A DNA stretch of 64,000 bases from Combretum micranthum. Taxonomy: Eukaryota; Streptophyta; Magnoliopsida; Myrtales; Combretaceae. Location: the NCBI GenBank assembly GCA_024138025.1, contig JAMXBD010002489.1, positions 62,001 to 126,000 on the forward strand, written 5' to 3'. Below, one piece after another: positions 32,725-44,211 of the stretch. The notes under the pieces were generated by a model. That model saw only the letters and a list, made by a program, of their open reading frames with translations, made no database searches and was not told the origin of the DNA. Both the position numbers and the translations under genes were made by a program. How positions within the stretch are numbered: the stretch's first letter is position 1; the number at the start of each line of letters is the position of its first letter.

Positions 32725-34440
32725 CAAAGATACTTTGAGACGTCTTACGATAAAGATTGTACCCATGTGGAAGTACTTCTTTGAACCCATAGAATCTGCT
32801 TTGGATGTAGAACTTGTTAAAATTTCCATTTTTCATACTTGTGGTAATAAATTGTCGTATAAGTCTTATAATGACACATGACAGTTGAATTGAAACATTG
32901 AATCACATGTGTCTAAAGGCCATGTTTTGGTTGAAGACTGTACTAATGATCATTGCTATGGTGACGAGAAAGTTAATCCTCCTGACTAGCAATTTAACAA
33001 CAGAGAAGCATAGGACGAGTTAGTGGAAATGATGAACGTTATGAGTATATCATTCCATGTGGCTAGCTATTCTCACTTCGACAAGTGGGCATTAGAACGT
33101 TTGCTACCTTAATATGAACATGTGGGGTGGCAAACATTGAAAAATGATACAATGGACATTTTTTTAGAAAGCATCAAGCCCTTAAGGAAGTTTTATCAAG
33201 CCTTCCTTCTAGGTAGGATCCTTTAAAATAAATTTCTTGTTTATGACATTTTTGAGGTTATATGCTAAATATGACATGCTTTTTTGGTTCAAATAATGAA
33301 ATCGGTTTTGCTTATGTAGCATCTCCATCACGATAGATATATGGAAGTCTCTAGTCCATGCTATCAAGCACAACTATATATGGCTCACTGGATAGATGAT
33401 CAGTGGTTGATCCATAAGCGGATTATCTATTTCTAACCGTTTTGAGAAAAAAAACGTACTAACCAAAAAATTGTCAATAACATCTTAGAAGCCTTCGATG
33501 GTACGATTTACGTAGCATATTCATTATATCATTCGACAATGTATCAAACAACACTGCTTTCGTTCAGTATCTAAAGCAAGCATTAAACCTAATATGTGAT
33601 GGGAAGTTCTCCCACATTTAATGTGTTTGCGACATACTAAATTTAACAATGCAAGAAGGCCTTAAAGCTTGTGGCCCCGACATGCACATTGAAAATATAT
33701 AGTACGCAATCAATTGTCTCCATGTTTTAAAGAGGTATAAACAAAAGTATCTTGAATTTGTCAACACACACAATTTAGAGGAAGTGATGCTTATGGCTGA
33801 TTGTAAGACCATTTCCATATTCAAAATGCTTAATCGAGCATTAAAGTGCAAAAGGAATCTCATTCATTTGTACACTACTATACTCAATCTCATTAATCCT
33901 AACATAGGTCTGAGGGAGGGCCAGGATTAGAGAATAACATGTGTAATTAAAGAAATCCTCAAAGCATTTCTTGACTCAATGCAACATTTGTCTAGTTGCT
34001 ACTACCCCATTACCAATTGCATACTTTCCTACCTAGTTGATATATCGGATCTATTGAGTGACTACCATCGCAATCTTGATCTAGTCTCCACTACACCTAA
34101 AATGGTAGATAAGGTTCGGAATATTTTGTTACCCATCTCCCACTCTTTCATATGGCAACAATGCCAGATCCACGATATAAATTCCATGCTACTAAAGCAC
34201 TCTTTAAGGAATTTTATAAGAATATTGGGTGGCTGATCTCGAAACATATGCATCAAGTCTTGATACTAGAGCAACGAATTTATTCAAACACTTGTATCAG
34301 TGTCGTGATTGGGCGACTCCATATCCATCCTAACCACATCAAACTAAAGGTCACTTTATCCTGGTGGTTTTCCAAGAGAAATAAACAAATTGTCTAGGAT
34401 GTTAAGAGCAGTCGTGGGAGTTCTTAAGAAGTATTCATTG
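32725..34440 (+). pseudogene. hAT transposase (BED-type), degraded
   Basis: Plus-strand fragments in the order of a plant hAT transposase. A BED-finger-like WKYFF...HTCGNKLSY...H segment lies at about 32765-32910. Next is a stretch ending SHFDKWALERLLP (33040-33110), then MAHWIDDQWLIHKRII (33380-33430), a KMVDKVRNILLP stretch (34100-34130) and DPRYKFHATKALFKEFYKNIG (34165-34230). The C-terminal dimerisation domain was not found. Many stops and frameshifts break it. It predates the flanking Reina and family-A insertions. Confidence 0.8.
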
Positions 34441-35523
34441 ACATATTGGTATATAAGGTGTTACGCCCCAGAGGGTATCCTAAACATAGCAATCTATCGC
34501 ACATAATATTAAAGCTAATGAATGACAACCTTAGTCACGCAGGAGCTTCCATATCACGTGTAAGGTGTACTTCCAAGATAGTAGAAGACTTAAAGGGGTA
34601 TTACGTTTAACCAGATAATAAAAGCATGCAAGAACTTATAAAGGTAAACATGTAATAATCATTAAGATAAAATTCTTACAGCTCCTACACTTAAAGTCTT
34701 ACTAGTCTAAGCCACCTTTAATAACATACATGAATATAATATAAGGCTACTATAGAGATTTCTCTTAGAAGTCTACATCTAAAACTAAATATATAAACTT
34801 TTCCAAAAACTCTTAATAGCTTTAGCTCATATCTGACAAAATGGGCTCCTTGGTGCCAACCATAAGTAATCAAACCGTAACAAAAAGCTATAGGGGTATA
34901 AGCAAAACTTGCTTAATGAGATAACTCCCTTCTTTAAAGCATTTCCATAAAACATATAAGTATTTTAGACAATCATATGAGAATACATCAATCACATGAG
35001 CAAAAAAAAATACAGACGATTAACCAGAAACCATGTGTAGCATGAATTTTATGCCCTCGATATTAGGGGTTGGGTGGTTACTAACCCATATGACTATCAA
35101 TAGTTGCAGATTTACTGGCTCCTACTTGCCTGTAGACTTTCCGGCTCTTATTAGCCCATGTAGACTTTCCAGCTCCTACTAGCCACCACTACGACTCCTC
35201 GTTTCCCCATATGAAGAATAGTAGCGAAAAATAAATGTGACTCACAATATCTTATGGATGAATTTTTTTTAATATTGGTTTATTCAATTATTTTCGAGTT
35301 CAAGTTAAAGGTGACCAAAACAATATTCATCATACCATTGCAAGAAAACATAATTTATTCATCAATTCCTCTTTCGATATACTTAGCTTTTATTCAACAG
35401 CCACATCATTCAATCATGAATACAAATCACACAACATTTATTCATGTATCTTTTTCCTTACTCTCTAGTGCTACTACTTACAAGCACAATGAAGGAAACG
35501 TAATTAGTAAGAGATTAACTCAC

Positions 35524-35586
35524 TCCATGACGATCGCTCCTAGTCGAAATAATCTTTTGGGAAGGCGATAGCGGTTCCTTCTTCAC
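35524..35586 (-). other. LTR mini-exon, family A copy 3
   Basis: 63 bp on the minus strand after ATCTTGTTTAG and before GTGAGT. It reads a stretch ending FPKDYFD and a TAG stop, with ATGGA adjacent to the donor. It is slightly shorter than the other copies. Confidence 0.5.
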
Positions 35587-37125
35587 CTAAACAAGATGAA
35601 ATACCAAAAATGAGTCTTTCATAGAATTTCTACTTAAAAAAATTCTAAGTCTATCTTTAATTTGTGGCAAAATCGGATTTGAAGGAAGTTCCAACTTAAA
35701 ATGGCCATAACTTGCTCATTTTAACTTGGAATTTCGTATAATATATGTCATTTTCCACCTACTCGAAAAGATCTATTCATATTTAAGGTTACTTTTACTA
35801 TAGAAGTTCATTTGGCTCTCAGATTAGAAGGGTACAGATCCAGTACGAAAATTCCTTTCTTGAAAAACAATATTTTCTAATCATTTCCTTTACTAAGGCT
35901 TGTTTATCTAAAACTCAAATATGTATATTTTTTAAAAGAATTCCTTATGTATATAAATAGAATCATAATTTATGCATGAAGCTATAGGTGTTGTCTTATT
36001 TAATTTATTTTCTTAAAACAATCTTTTTTAGTGTTTTGGGAAATTTGGATTTATTAGACTTTACTTTATGTAGGTGAAGTAACTTATAAATTTTTAGATG
36101 ATCAAAATCTAATATACTATATTTTGATTCTTTAGTTTATCAAAAGTGAGTTAAAAATAAAGTTTGGTCTTTTGAGGTTATCTACAAAATTTATTTCTAA
36201 AAATTGAAAAATAGAGTTTCCAAAAATTTTCTTTAGTAGTACTTGATGAGTTTATTCTTTAAAAATTTATTTTCATTTTCCTTGTAAGTTGATTTTCTTG
36301 AAAACTTATTTAGCTTTTAGTTTAGAAAGTTGGTAAAAAAAAATAGTATTAAGTTATTATTAATATATCAAGACTTCTTTTGTTATTTGAAACGGAGATA
36401 TCTTTAGACTTTTGAAGAAACTTCTTTTATTAATAGTTTAAAGTTTCATGATGAGTTTAGATCAATCTTTGGAAAAACGTTGATCAAATTTTATTCTTTC
36501 ATAAAAAAATTCATTTTTTATTTGGACAACAACTTATTAGTCATGCATGAATATGATCATGTAGTTTGTAATAACTAAATTATCACAAAATAAGATAATA
36601 AAGAATATAAGAAACAAATAAGCATAATAATAATTATCAAGTATTGGGAGCCTTAGCCTCTTCAAGGCTTCTTAGGACTAAGATTAAACCAGTCTCAAAA
36701 GAAAAAGAAAATTGTTTTAACTTGATGAAGACAAGTCTAAGACTAAAAAGACTGGTCTTAAAACAACTTAAAAGTAAATAAATTGCAAGAAAAGTAAATA
36801 AATTACAATAACGAATGAGCTTATATGCTCCAAAAGATATATATAACTATATAGATATATTTAGTTAGATATACATAAAAACAACATAAAGGAAAATAGA
36901 TTTATGAACAACAACAAAATATGAACATATTGTTGCTTTCTTAACCTCCATGGGTTTAGAAAACACATGCTATGCTCATACTAATCAAATGAACATAAGG
37001 AAAGCTTAAGAGTATTACCTATAAGAGAAGAAAAACTAGAGAAACTTAAAGAGAGCTTTTGGAGAGATTTTGAGAGAGTAATTGTAGCGTACGAAAGGTG
37101 TGAAGGAAATGGGAGGAAGATGTGA

Positions 37126-37133
37126 TATTTATA
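37126..37133 (-). promoter_or_regulatory. LTR TATA box (TATAAATA)
   Basis: Minus-strand CCTATAAATATCACATC, about 110 nt upstream of the leader-end donor at 37019. It matches the TATA context of the other family-A LTRs. Confidence 0.6.
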
Positions 37134-37827
37134 GGAAAAAGTGAAGGTTATTAAATAAATAAAAAATAAAACAAATTGAGGGGAAAGGGAAAGGGGGTCG
37201 ACGCAAATTGAGTGAGAGAGAGAGAGAAATTTTTTTTTTTTTTTTTTTGCATTTTTTGTTAATGAAAAGTAAGATGTGAGAGATGTGAAGTTGTATTGGA
37301 AATAAAATTTGTAAGAAAATATGTGTATAGGTTGTAAGAGTAGATTGTAAGAAAAAGTAGAAATAGATAAATAGTGTAGAATAGTAAAGAATAGTGTAAT
37401 ATAAAGTAGATATGACAATTAAAATACTGCTAGTAAGAAAATACTCGTATAATTGCGATATCTGAAATTTTTAGTTACCGAAAAATTATAAAACTGATAT
37501 TTTTGAAAACTTTATATCTTTATGAGTCTAACGGTATATCCATAATATTTTTACTATTCCAATCCCCAAGACACGCTTTTCAAAAACTGTAACCGATCGG
37601 GCTTAAAACGAATCATGGTGTAATTAATCTGATATTTTTAAGCTTTCTCATGTTATTACGAAGTATTCTACATACTAATCTCTCACTTACTCACTTAGGG
37701 TTACGAATACAGGATTGCTAGACTTGAACGGTTGCGTCTGACTAGGGTTTTGTTGACTTTATGATTTCCAATTGACCTTCTAATTAAGGTTGAAGCTTAA
37801 TCGATCGTAAAACTTTAGGGGTTTACA

Positions 37828-38900
37828 TAAGGTGCAGTGACTCAAGGAGAAAGAACCACAAGACGGAAAGGAGGGAGAAGAGGGGATGATTTCAATATCC
37901 TCGGCTGGTGGAAGAAGAGGATACACACTCCACACATCAACTTCATTTTCTTCTCTTAAATCATCAAGAACAACAAGTTAAGCCTCCATCTTCATGTTAA
38001 AGCAAGTATAGGTAAGTTAACTCATGCTTTGCCTTTGTTGTTTTGTGTTTGAGTAGTGCAAAGTTTGTGTTGTTATTGGTTGATGGATGATACAGATGGT
38101 TATGAGTCTTACTTACTAGTTTTGTGGACTAGATTTATGATGTGAGGGTTTAAAGTTCTAAAACTTGAAGTTGATGGTTGGTTTATTGGCTGATTGTTTG
38201 ATGTGGAAAATAGAGATAGGTTGGAAGAGTTGAAGGAGTGGATGATGAATTTTAGACTTGTATGATGATGTATATGTGTGTTGGATGGATGCAAGACAAT
38301 TGGAGTTAGTTAAAGTACGTAAAAATTGTAAAGTGTAAAAGTGTGTTTGCTGTAGAAGGACCACGGCTCGTGGTGGAAGGTGTAGTCATTTCTGTTCGTG
38401 GGATTTAGGGCACCATGGGGGGTAGCAGAGCCCGTAGTGGATTCTGTGGTTGGATCGCCTTGCTACTACCGGGCGTGGCAAGGGGCGTGGTGGCCTTTGG
38501 TCATCAAGTGATCCTCCATATGGGGCATAGTGAAGGGTGTGGCAAAGCTTGTGTTGATACCGATACTTTCCGTAGTGGCAAGGAATGTTTTAACTCCTCC
38601 AGCTTCAACAGTTTCATTAGAGTCAACTTTCAATTCGGGCAGATGAGTCCTTAATCTACAATGTAATGGGGTAAATGTGGAAATCATTGAAGCATGCATG
38701 TGCTTGAAAGATTGGGTTGTTACCAATGATCGGAAGTAAACGAACTCACACATTTGGTGGCCGAGGATAGTGACTTAGGATCAAGAGGGCTTGGAGGGAG
38801 AGGGGGGGGAAGGGTTGTCATTGTCACCATTGGAGTCATAGTCGCAATCGTAGGAGGATGAGGTCGGAGGAATTTACAATGAAATGATAAAAAAATGAAG
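37828..38900 (+). other. LTR-like leader with GC-rich palindromic words (unit iii)
   Basis: Before the solo LTR inserted, a TATATAAGG (34451-34458) would have stood directly upstream. The segment is purine-rich and then CA-rich, ending in donor AGTATAG/GTAAGTT at 38011. About 347 bp later (38358-38560) comes a block of words: CCACGGCTCGTGG, GCCCGTAGTGG, CCGGGCGTGGCAAGGGG and TCCGTAGTGGCAAGG. A G-rich patch follows at 38785-38810. No coding domain is convincing (ORFs at 38415 and 38466 overlap the words). Confidence 0.45.
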
Positions 38901-39826
38901 TGGAGGGTGTATGCTTCATCACTCTTTTTTCTTTTTTTAACAATCTCCTTGCAAAAAACTAAAAAGTATCATTAATAAATTTTAATTTTTTCACCGATCC
39001 CAAATTATTTATTAATTTCATATATTTAATAATTTAAAATTATTCTAAATAAATAATTAAGCAAGTTTAACAATATAATTTAATTATTATTATTCAATAT
39101 TTATTTTATTTATTGCTAAAAAAATTTCAAGTTAATATGTTAATATGAAATCATTTTAGAAAAGCAAAATATATTAAAGATATTATATTATTTGAAAAGA
39201 TAAATAGATTTAATTAGAATAATAAAACAAAACAAATTATATTAATAAAATAAAATTTATAGTAAAATTAAAAAAAACATAAATTACTATTTTTATATTA
39301 TTATTTAAAAAAAAATCCGTGTATTGGTCCATCTACTTCATATCGGTTCACTTATTTTGCATGGGTTGTAAGTCATGTGCCGATCCGCACATACTTATAC
39401 ATAGCCAATGGGCGGTCCTCAGTTGTCTATATCCTATGGTTACTTAGTGCCCGCTGTCCCTACGGCTGCTCCTCCGTCACATTCAAATTTTGAAAATTGT
39501 CTCGGCAGTCATAAGTGTTGAAATAAATTACCTATACACATAGTCAACTTTTTCCTTCTAATTTTTCTAAAATTTGTCCTTAAAATACTATAATAATGAT
39601 TAATGATAAGAGTATAAAAAAAATAACATAATAATATTCCATGATATTTTTACAATCTAGACGATTTCAATTACTATTTTGTAACTTTAAGAAATTCTAG
39701 AAAAAGATTAAAAAAAAAAGTGCCCTTTTACACCAAAATGGACCAAAAGCCGCCTAAAGTTGTTCCTTTGCATAAAACCATTGCCTGAAAGTTGTACCTT
39801 ATCAGACGCAACTAAGAAAACATAAA
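38901..39826. other. AT-rich flank upstream of the reductase gene
   Basis: Mostly AT-rich sequence with no reading frame. A short mixed-composition segment (39320-39500) has no feature I recognise. The gene's promoter should lie here; a TATAAAA-like string near 39610 is the only candidate TATA and is weak. Confidence 0.4.
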
Positions 39827-41265
39827 ATGGAAGATAGAAGAGGAACCGTATGTGTAACCGGCGGCACGGGCTTCTTAGCATCATGGCTGGTCATGAGACT
39901 CCTGGAACATGGTTACACTGTGCATACCACAATCAGAGATGGCCTTGCAGGTTAGTCCTTAAGTTCACCCAGTTCTTTCTTAGAACGTTTGATAGGTATT
40001 AGGTATGTTCTTTGTATTTGCCAAGATTATATTCCATGATCCTTCAATTGCATGCATGATGCTTAAAGTGAGCTGGATGTATATTTGGGCTTAAATACTT
40101 ATAGCCTGATGTAGGGCTTAAGGGAAGCTTTCCATTTCTCCCATTGATGAAAGGAAGTATTAATTGTTGTTCTTACAATTTTTTCTTTTTTTTAACAAGA
40201 TGGCAAGAGAGATATTAATTTCCTCACAGATTTACCGAGAGCATCTGAAAATCTAAAGATCTTTTCGGCGGATTTGAGCAACCCCGAGAGTTTTCGATTG
40301 GCTATAGAAGGATGCATAGGTGTCTTCCATGTTGCTACACCAGTAGACTTTGAGGATAGGGAACCAGAGCAAGTGGTGACCGATAGATCCATCACTGGTA
40401 CAATGGCCATCCTTAAGGCTTGCTTAGATTCCAAGACGGTCAAGAGAGTTGTGTACACCTCTAGTATGGCAACTGTTGTGACTAACAAAAGCTGTGCGGA
40501 TATTGTGGATGAAAGTTTCTGGAGTGATGTTGATTTAATTAGAGATTTGAAGACATTTGGATGGTCATATGGAATCTCCAAGACATTGACAGAGAAGGCG
40601 GTGCTTGAGTTCGGACAGCAACATGGATTGGATGTTGTAACAGTTCTTCCATCTCTTATTGTTGGTCCATTCATTTGTCCCAACTTTCCTGGCTCTGTTT
40701 GGAACTCACTCGCTTTGGTACTAGGTATATAACATATTATTCTCCAAATCCCTGTGGATTCAACTCTCCCCCAGTTGCCATGAATAAGATCTAACCCTAT
40801 TTTCACATTTAACATTCTATGCCCATTTTGTCCAGGGAATGAAGCATCGTATCCTTTTCTCCTCAACAACTCTTTTGTGCATGTGGATGATGTAGCAATG
40901 GCACACATATTCCTCTTCGAACTTCCAACTGCAGAAGGGAGGTATATATGCTCTTATAACACATTGACCATTGAGGAGTTGTCTAATTTCCTTTCTAAAA
41001 GGTATCCGGAATTCAGAGTACCAACAAGAGTAAGTTTTTGCCATCCTCATCGGACCTCTCTTATTTTCTTCCTAATCATGGATGCAAAAGCTTTTGATCT
41101 GATTAAGTTTGAACTTTTTGCAGCTCCTTGAAGGAGGTTAAGGGTCACAAATATCCTATTGTTTCGTCAAAAAAGCTATTGGATGCTGGATTCAAGTTCA
41201 AATATGGAATGGAGGACATGTTTGACGACGCAATCAAGTGCTGTAAAGAGAAGGGATATCTGTAG
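39827..41265 (+). CDS. Vestitone/dihydroflavonol-4-reductase-like NAD(P)H reductase, four exons, last junction out of frame
   Basis: Exons: 39827-39950, 40200-40724, 40836-41029 and 41124-41265, all with GT-AG introns. The product of about 327 residues matches the length and wording of vestitone reductase-like extended SDR proteins, which reduce flavonoid or related carbonyls in the cytosol. Visible are the dinucleotide-binding [11 protein letters not shown] (third Gly replaced by Ala, about residues 10-20), the catalytic triad Ser129 (VVYTSS) and Tyr165-x3-Lys169 (YGISK), [12 protein letters not shown], and the C-terminal [18 protein letters not shown] ending KEKGYL. The exon 3 donor (AGA/GTAAGT) leaves phase 0, but exon 4 (CAG/CTCCTTGAAG) needs two bases supplied to read SLKEVKG, so the spliced frame is broken by one base. 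It is either a recent pseudogene, uses an unusual splice site, or contains a sequence error. The exact substrate cannot be read from sequence. Confidence 0.85.
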
Positions 41266-41278
41266 AGCAACATATTTC

Positions 41279-41318
41279 AATAAACATATGTCTGAAGAAT
41301 GTCTTGTCCTTGAATAAA
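41279..41318 (+). terminator. Polyadenylation signals of the reductase gene
   Basis: AATAAA at 41279-41284 and again at 41313-41318, 14 and 48 bp after the stop codon. Confidence 0.6.
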
Positions 41319-41410
41319 TTGTCTCTCAAAAACGTCATCAGTGTTTCTCGTATAATAAGCAACTCTATTAAATGTTTGAGTATCCCTAAGGTGGTATTTG
41401 TATAATTGCT

Positions 41411-41436
41411 GTATGTATATATATATATATATATTT
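41411..41436. repeat. (TA)n microsatellite
   Basis: GTATGTATATATATATATATATATTTC, about ten TA units, downstream of the reductase gene. Confidence 0.85.
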
Positions 41437-41449
41437 CAAGGTGCAGATA

Positions 41450-42201
41450 TAATTTCATTCCACAGCATTGAAAAGTGTCCAAGTGCAAATACTTGATCAT
41501 AGAGCATAGCAAAAATCAGCTACATTCATACTGGTCAGTATTCATATACTCCACATTCGCAGTAATGGAATATAACAGAACCGTTACAATGGAAATTAAA
41601 CCAAGATGATGGTGGAGGCTTCCATGCTACTATTGCTGTATTGGTTTTTTATATGGAGTAACCCAGAATTCATATATTCATTTTTAGGGTATTTAAGTCT
41701 TTTGTGAAAAACCCCCCTCCCATAGTTAATAGCCTTCTTCTTCTTTTCCCACCCCCCCATGAGTTATGACCTTAGGTCGAGGTATACCCTTTCACCCCAA
41801 AGGTCAACAAGATTAACTAAAGTTTTGTTTTATTACTCCTAAATCTTTGTATTGGCAAAGGAATAAGTTTGAGATTACCTTGAATTTCACCGGATGATCT
41901 AGATGTAAAGGGGAATTTCCAAGGATCAAGGTGATATCATTTTGATATATAGGTCAATAATGGATTTAAGAGCATAAAGTGATAGATTGAGAGTCAGGAC
42001 CTCTAAGCCTATATATGGAGGAGAGGAGGAGTTATTATGGGCGATTGTCCGTTGTCTGGCACTGTTTTTTCGCGTTGCTATGCTTCAATTGCTTCATAGA
42101 AGTTGGGGGATATAATTACCCATCAAATCGTACCCCGAGATTAAATTTTTCGTGCTTTTAAAGGCCGCCATGTTCAGTCGGGTCGGGGTCTGAGGTTCGC
42201 A
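41450..42201. other. Unassigned intergenic DNA
   Basis: No reading frame or repeat boundary recognised. A TATA-like CCTATATATGGAGG occurs near 42008, followed by mixed-composition sequence up to the hAT element; nothing shows it is used. Confidence 0.3.
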
Positions 42202-42391
42202 TAGATATTGGCACGGTTCGGGTCGGTTCCGGACCCGAACCGGAAACCGCCAGAGTCGGGACGGTTCCCGGTTCCAAGGAACCGCCAGTTCTAGTGGTTT
42301 CGGTTCCACATGAACCGTTTTTTTTTTTTTATGTTTTTTTTTTTCCGTTATGTTTTGTTTTTTGCCCCCGCCCCTACCCCCCTACCACCAC

Positions 42392-42427
<36 letters not shown>

Positions 42428-42700
42428 ACCCCGGAAACCCAGCACAACACGCTCCTCCTTTTCCTTTCCCAGTTCGTTCTCAAGTTTTTCCTTTTTTTTT
42501 TTTTGCAGGTTGGAACCGATTCTGGTCCGGAAGGCGGTTCTCGACCCGGTTGAACCGTCGGTTCCACCACGCCGAACCGTTTGGACCGCGGGTCCTTGAA
42601 CGGTTCAGCACCGTCACCCACTGGGCGGTTTCCGGGTCAGGAACCGCCAGTGACGGTTCGGGGCGGTTTGCGGTTCGGAACCGTCCCGTGCTGATGTCTA
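42202..42700. mobile_element. Small non-autonomous hAT element with poly(C) core
   Basis: 499 bp flanked by a perfect 8-bp TSD ggttcgca (42194-42201 and 42701-42708). The termini are inverted repeats: TAGATATTGGCACGG at the left and TAGACATCAGCACGG reading in from the right (12/15 matches). Both arms are packed with GGTTCC/GGAACC and CGGTTC words, as in many plant hAT elements. The centre holds a run of 34 C (42393-42426) and several long T runs. The proline-rich ORFs here are artefacts of the C run. Confidence 0.88.
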
Positions 42701-42708
42701 GGTTCGCA

Positions 42709-43777
42709 TGTAGTTTATCTAAAATGTTTCAAGTACTTTTACGATCTTCTATAGGTTGGACATAGGTCCAAATAGGTTGGCACATGCTCCAACAAGATCT
42801 AGCTGGTTTTAGGAAGCTTTTGTTTAAAATTGCTCATTATATATGTTTTCCAAAAAAAAAAAAAAAAAAAGAAAAAGGAAAGGAAACTTTTCTATCATTA
42901 ATTCATATTTGATTAGCTTTTTTTTTAGTAGGTATAGACATTTTTTTCAAACTTTTTTTTAGTAAATTGTTTATTAAAAAATTAAATAAAGTTGAAAGTT
43001 CTCATAAAAAGATCAAATAGGTCAAATACATATAAAATTTAGATGCAAACCAAACATATTTACACCTATCATTTTTATACAAATACAAATAGAAAATAGA
43101 CCATCCTAATAGTTTTTTAATTATCCTAATAGTTATTAGTTCCTCTGTTTCGCTTTTATAATGACTATTTACAAAAACTCTAGAAAGTATCGTAATTATC
43201 AAAAGGTGGTGAGTTTCTCAATGATTTTATAGAAGAATTCATTTTGGGACTGATTTTTTTCTTTTTCATTTTTTCACCTCATAAAACAAGTTGTGTTATC
43301 GAAGGATGAATGGACTTCCTTGGGAATGCTAAATAATCAGTCTTATAAAACTTGGCTAGTTTGAAGGCCCACTATTTAATCGGCATATCGTTCATTATTT
43401 ATGCTAATTAAAAAAGTACAAATAAATAATAATTATGTATTTCTTTATTTGAATTTTTTTTATTACTAAAATTTCCTTATCTTATTCAAGGACATTAATG
43501 GCAATGCTAATTATATCAATAAAAAAGGGGGAGGAAAAAAAAGAAGCTTAATAGAATTAAATAAACGTAGGTGGAATTAAAGCTTAGTTCCTAATGTCAA
43601 GCGAATGTGATTAATGTTTTAGATTTATGTACAGTTGAATCATAGAAATGCTTATTATGTTAAGTAGTCCTTTAATCATTTTAATGATTAGGATGGGCAA
43701 AACAGTTGTTTAACTAGATTGTAGGAATTTCAAAATTCTTAATAGGTATTAAAAAAATATTAAATCATAGATTTGAC
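42709..43777. other. AT-rich intergenic DNA with a poly(A) tract
   Basis: It contains an A-run of about 19 at 42852-42870, which could mark the end of an old retroposed copy, although no recognisable LINE or SINE precedes it. The rest is AT-rich with no supported features. Confidence 0.4.
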
Positions 43778-44211
43778 TAAGGGTGCAAATGAGTATGCCT
43801 AGCTAGGCTTTTAAAGGGTCAGACTCAGCTCATTTAACAAATTAACAGGCTAAACTCTATTGAGCTTTTAACGAGCCTAAAATGTACAAGTTCAAGCTTA
43901 AGCCTATTAAGGATTTACAAGCCTCAGCTTGACTTATTAAACTTGTTTAGCTAAATGAGCTTGAGCTTCACTCTTTTACATGAATCATTATATATATATT
44001 ATATTAATAATTAAATGAGCCATTAACGAACCTATTTGCAAGCTTTTAATAAGGCTGTTTGTGAGTCAACTCACGAGTTTGAAGAAAAGCTTAGACTCAA
44101 CTCGTTTAGCTAAATGAGCCTATGTTTGAGCTCAAGCTCGAGCTTGACTTATTTAGAGTCGGGTCTAAAAAGAGCATAGCGCATAAGTAGCTCTACTCAT
44201 TTGTAATTTTA
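43778..44211. mobile_element. hAT-type MITE rich in GAGC/GCTC words
   Basis: 434 bp with inverted termini TAAGGGTGCAAATGAGTA and, from the right, TAAAATTACAAATGAGTA, flanked by an 8-bp duplication gatttgac / tatttgac (7/8). The body repeats AAATGAGC, GAGCTTGAGC, GCTCAAGCTCGAGCTTG and similar words, a hallmark of a common plant hAT MITE group. It has no coding capacity. Confidence 0.85.

Larger units (their letters stand above)
34459..37827 (-). mobile_element. Giant solo LTR, family A, copy 3
   Basis: 3369 bp, inverted termini TGTTACGCCCC at 34459 and GGGTTTACA at 37827, with a perfect 5-bp TSD taagg (34454-34458 and 37828-37832). Minus-strand landmarks: TATA 37126-37133; ATG-free leader ending CTTATAG/GTAATA at 37019; decayed GACTAG hairpins; mini-exon 35524-35586; variable cassette 34980-35240; compensated hairpin 34900-34914. 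It has no internal domain. The 145-aa ORF at 36981-37418 is a low-complexity artefact of the leader. Confidence 0.95.

Noticed and set aside
36981..37418. 145-aa ORF rich in Ser, Leu and Phe
   Set aside because: It is the CT-rich leader and purine/T tract of a solo LTR, with no conservation in other copies.
25739..37827. Family-A copies at 25739 and 34459 as the two LTRs of one element
   Set aside because: They are in opposite orientations, each with its own flanking duplication, and Reina and hAT sequences lie between them.
40192..40908. 238-aa minus-strand ORF
   Set aside because: It is antisense to exons 2-3 and an intron of the reductase gene, and its reading shows no known domain.
42294..42765. 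Proline-rich ORFs around the C run
   Set aside because: They exist in all three frames only because of the 34-base C run and T runs inside the small hAT element. No domain or codon bias.
42852..42870. Poly(A) tail of a SINE or LINE
   Set aside because: No recognisable retroposon body or target duplication was found around the A run.
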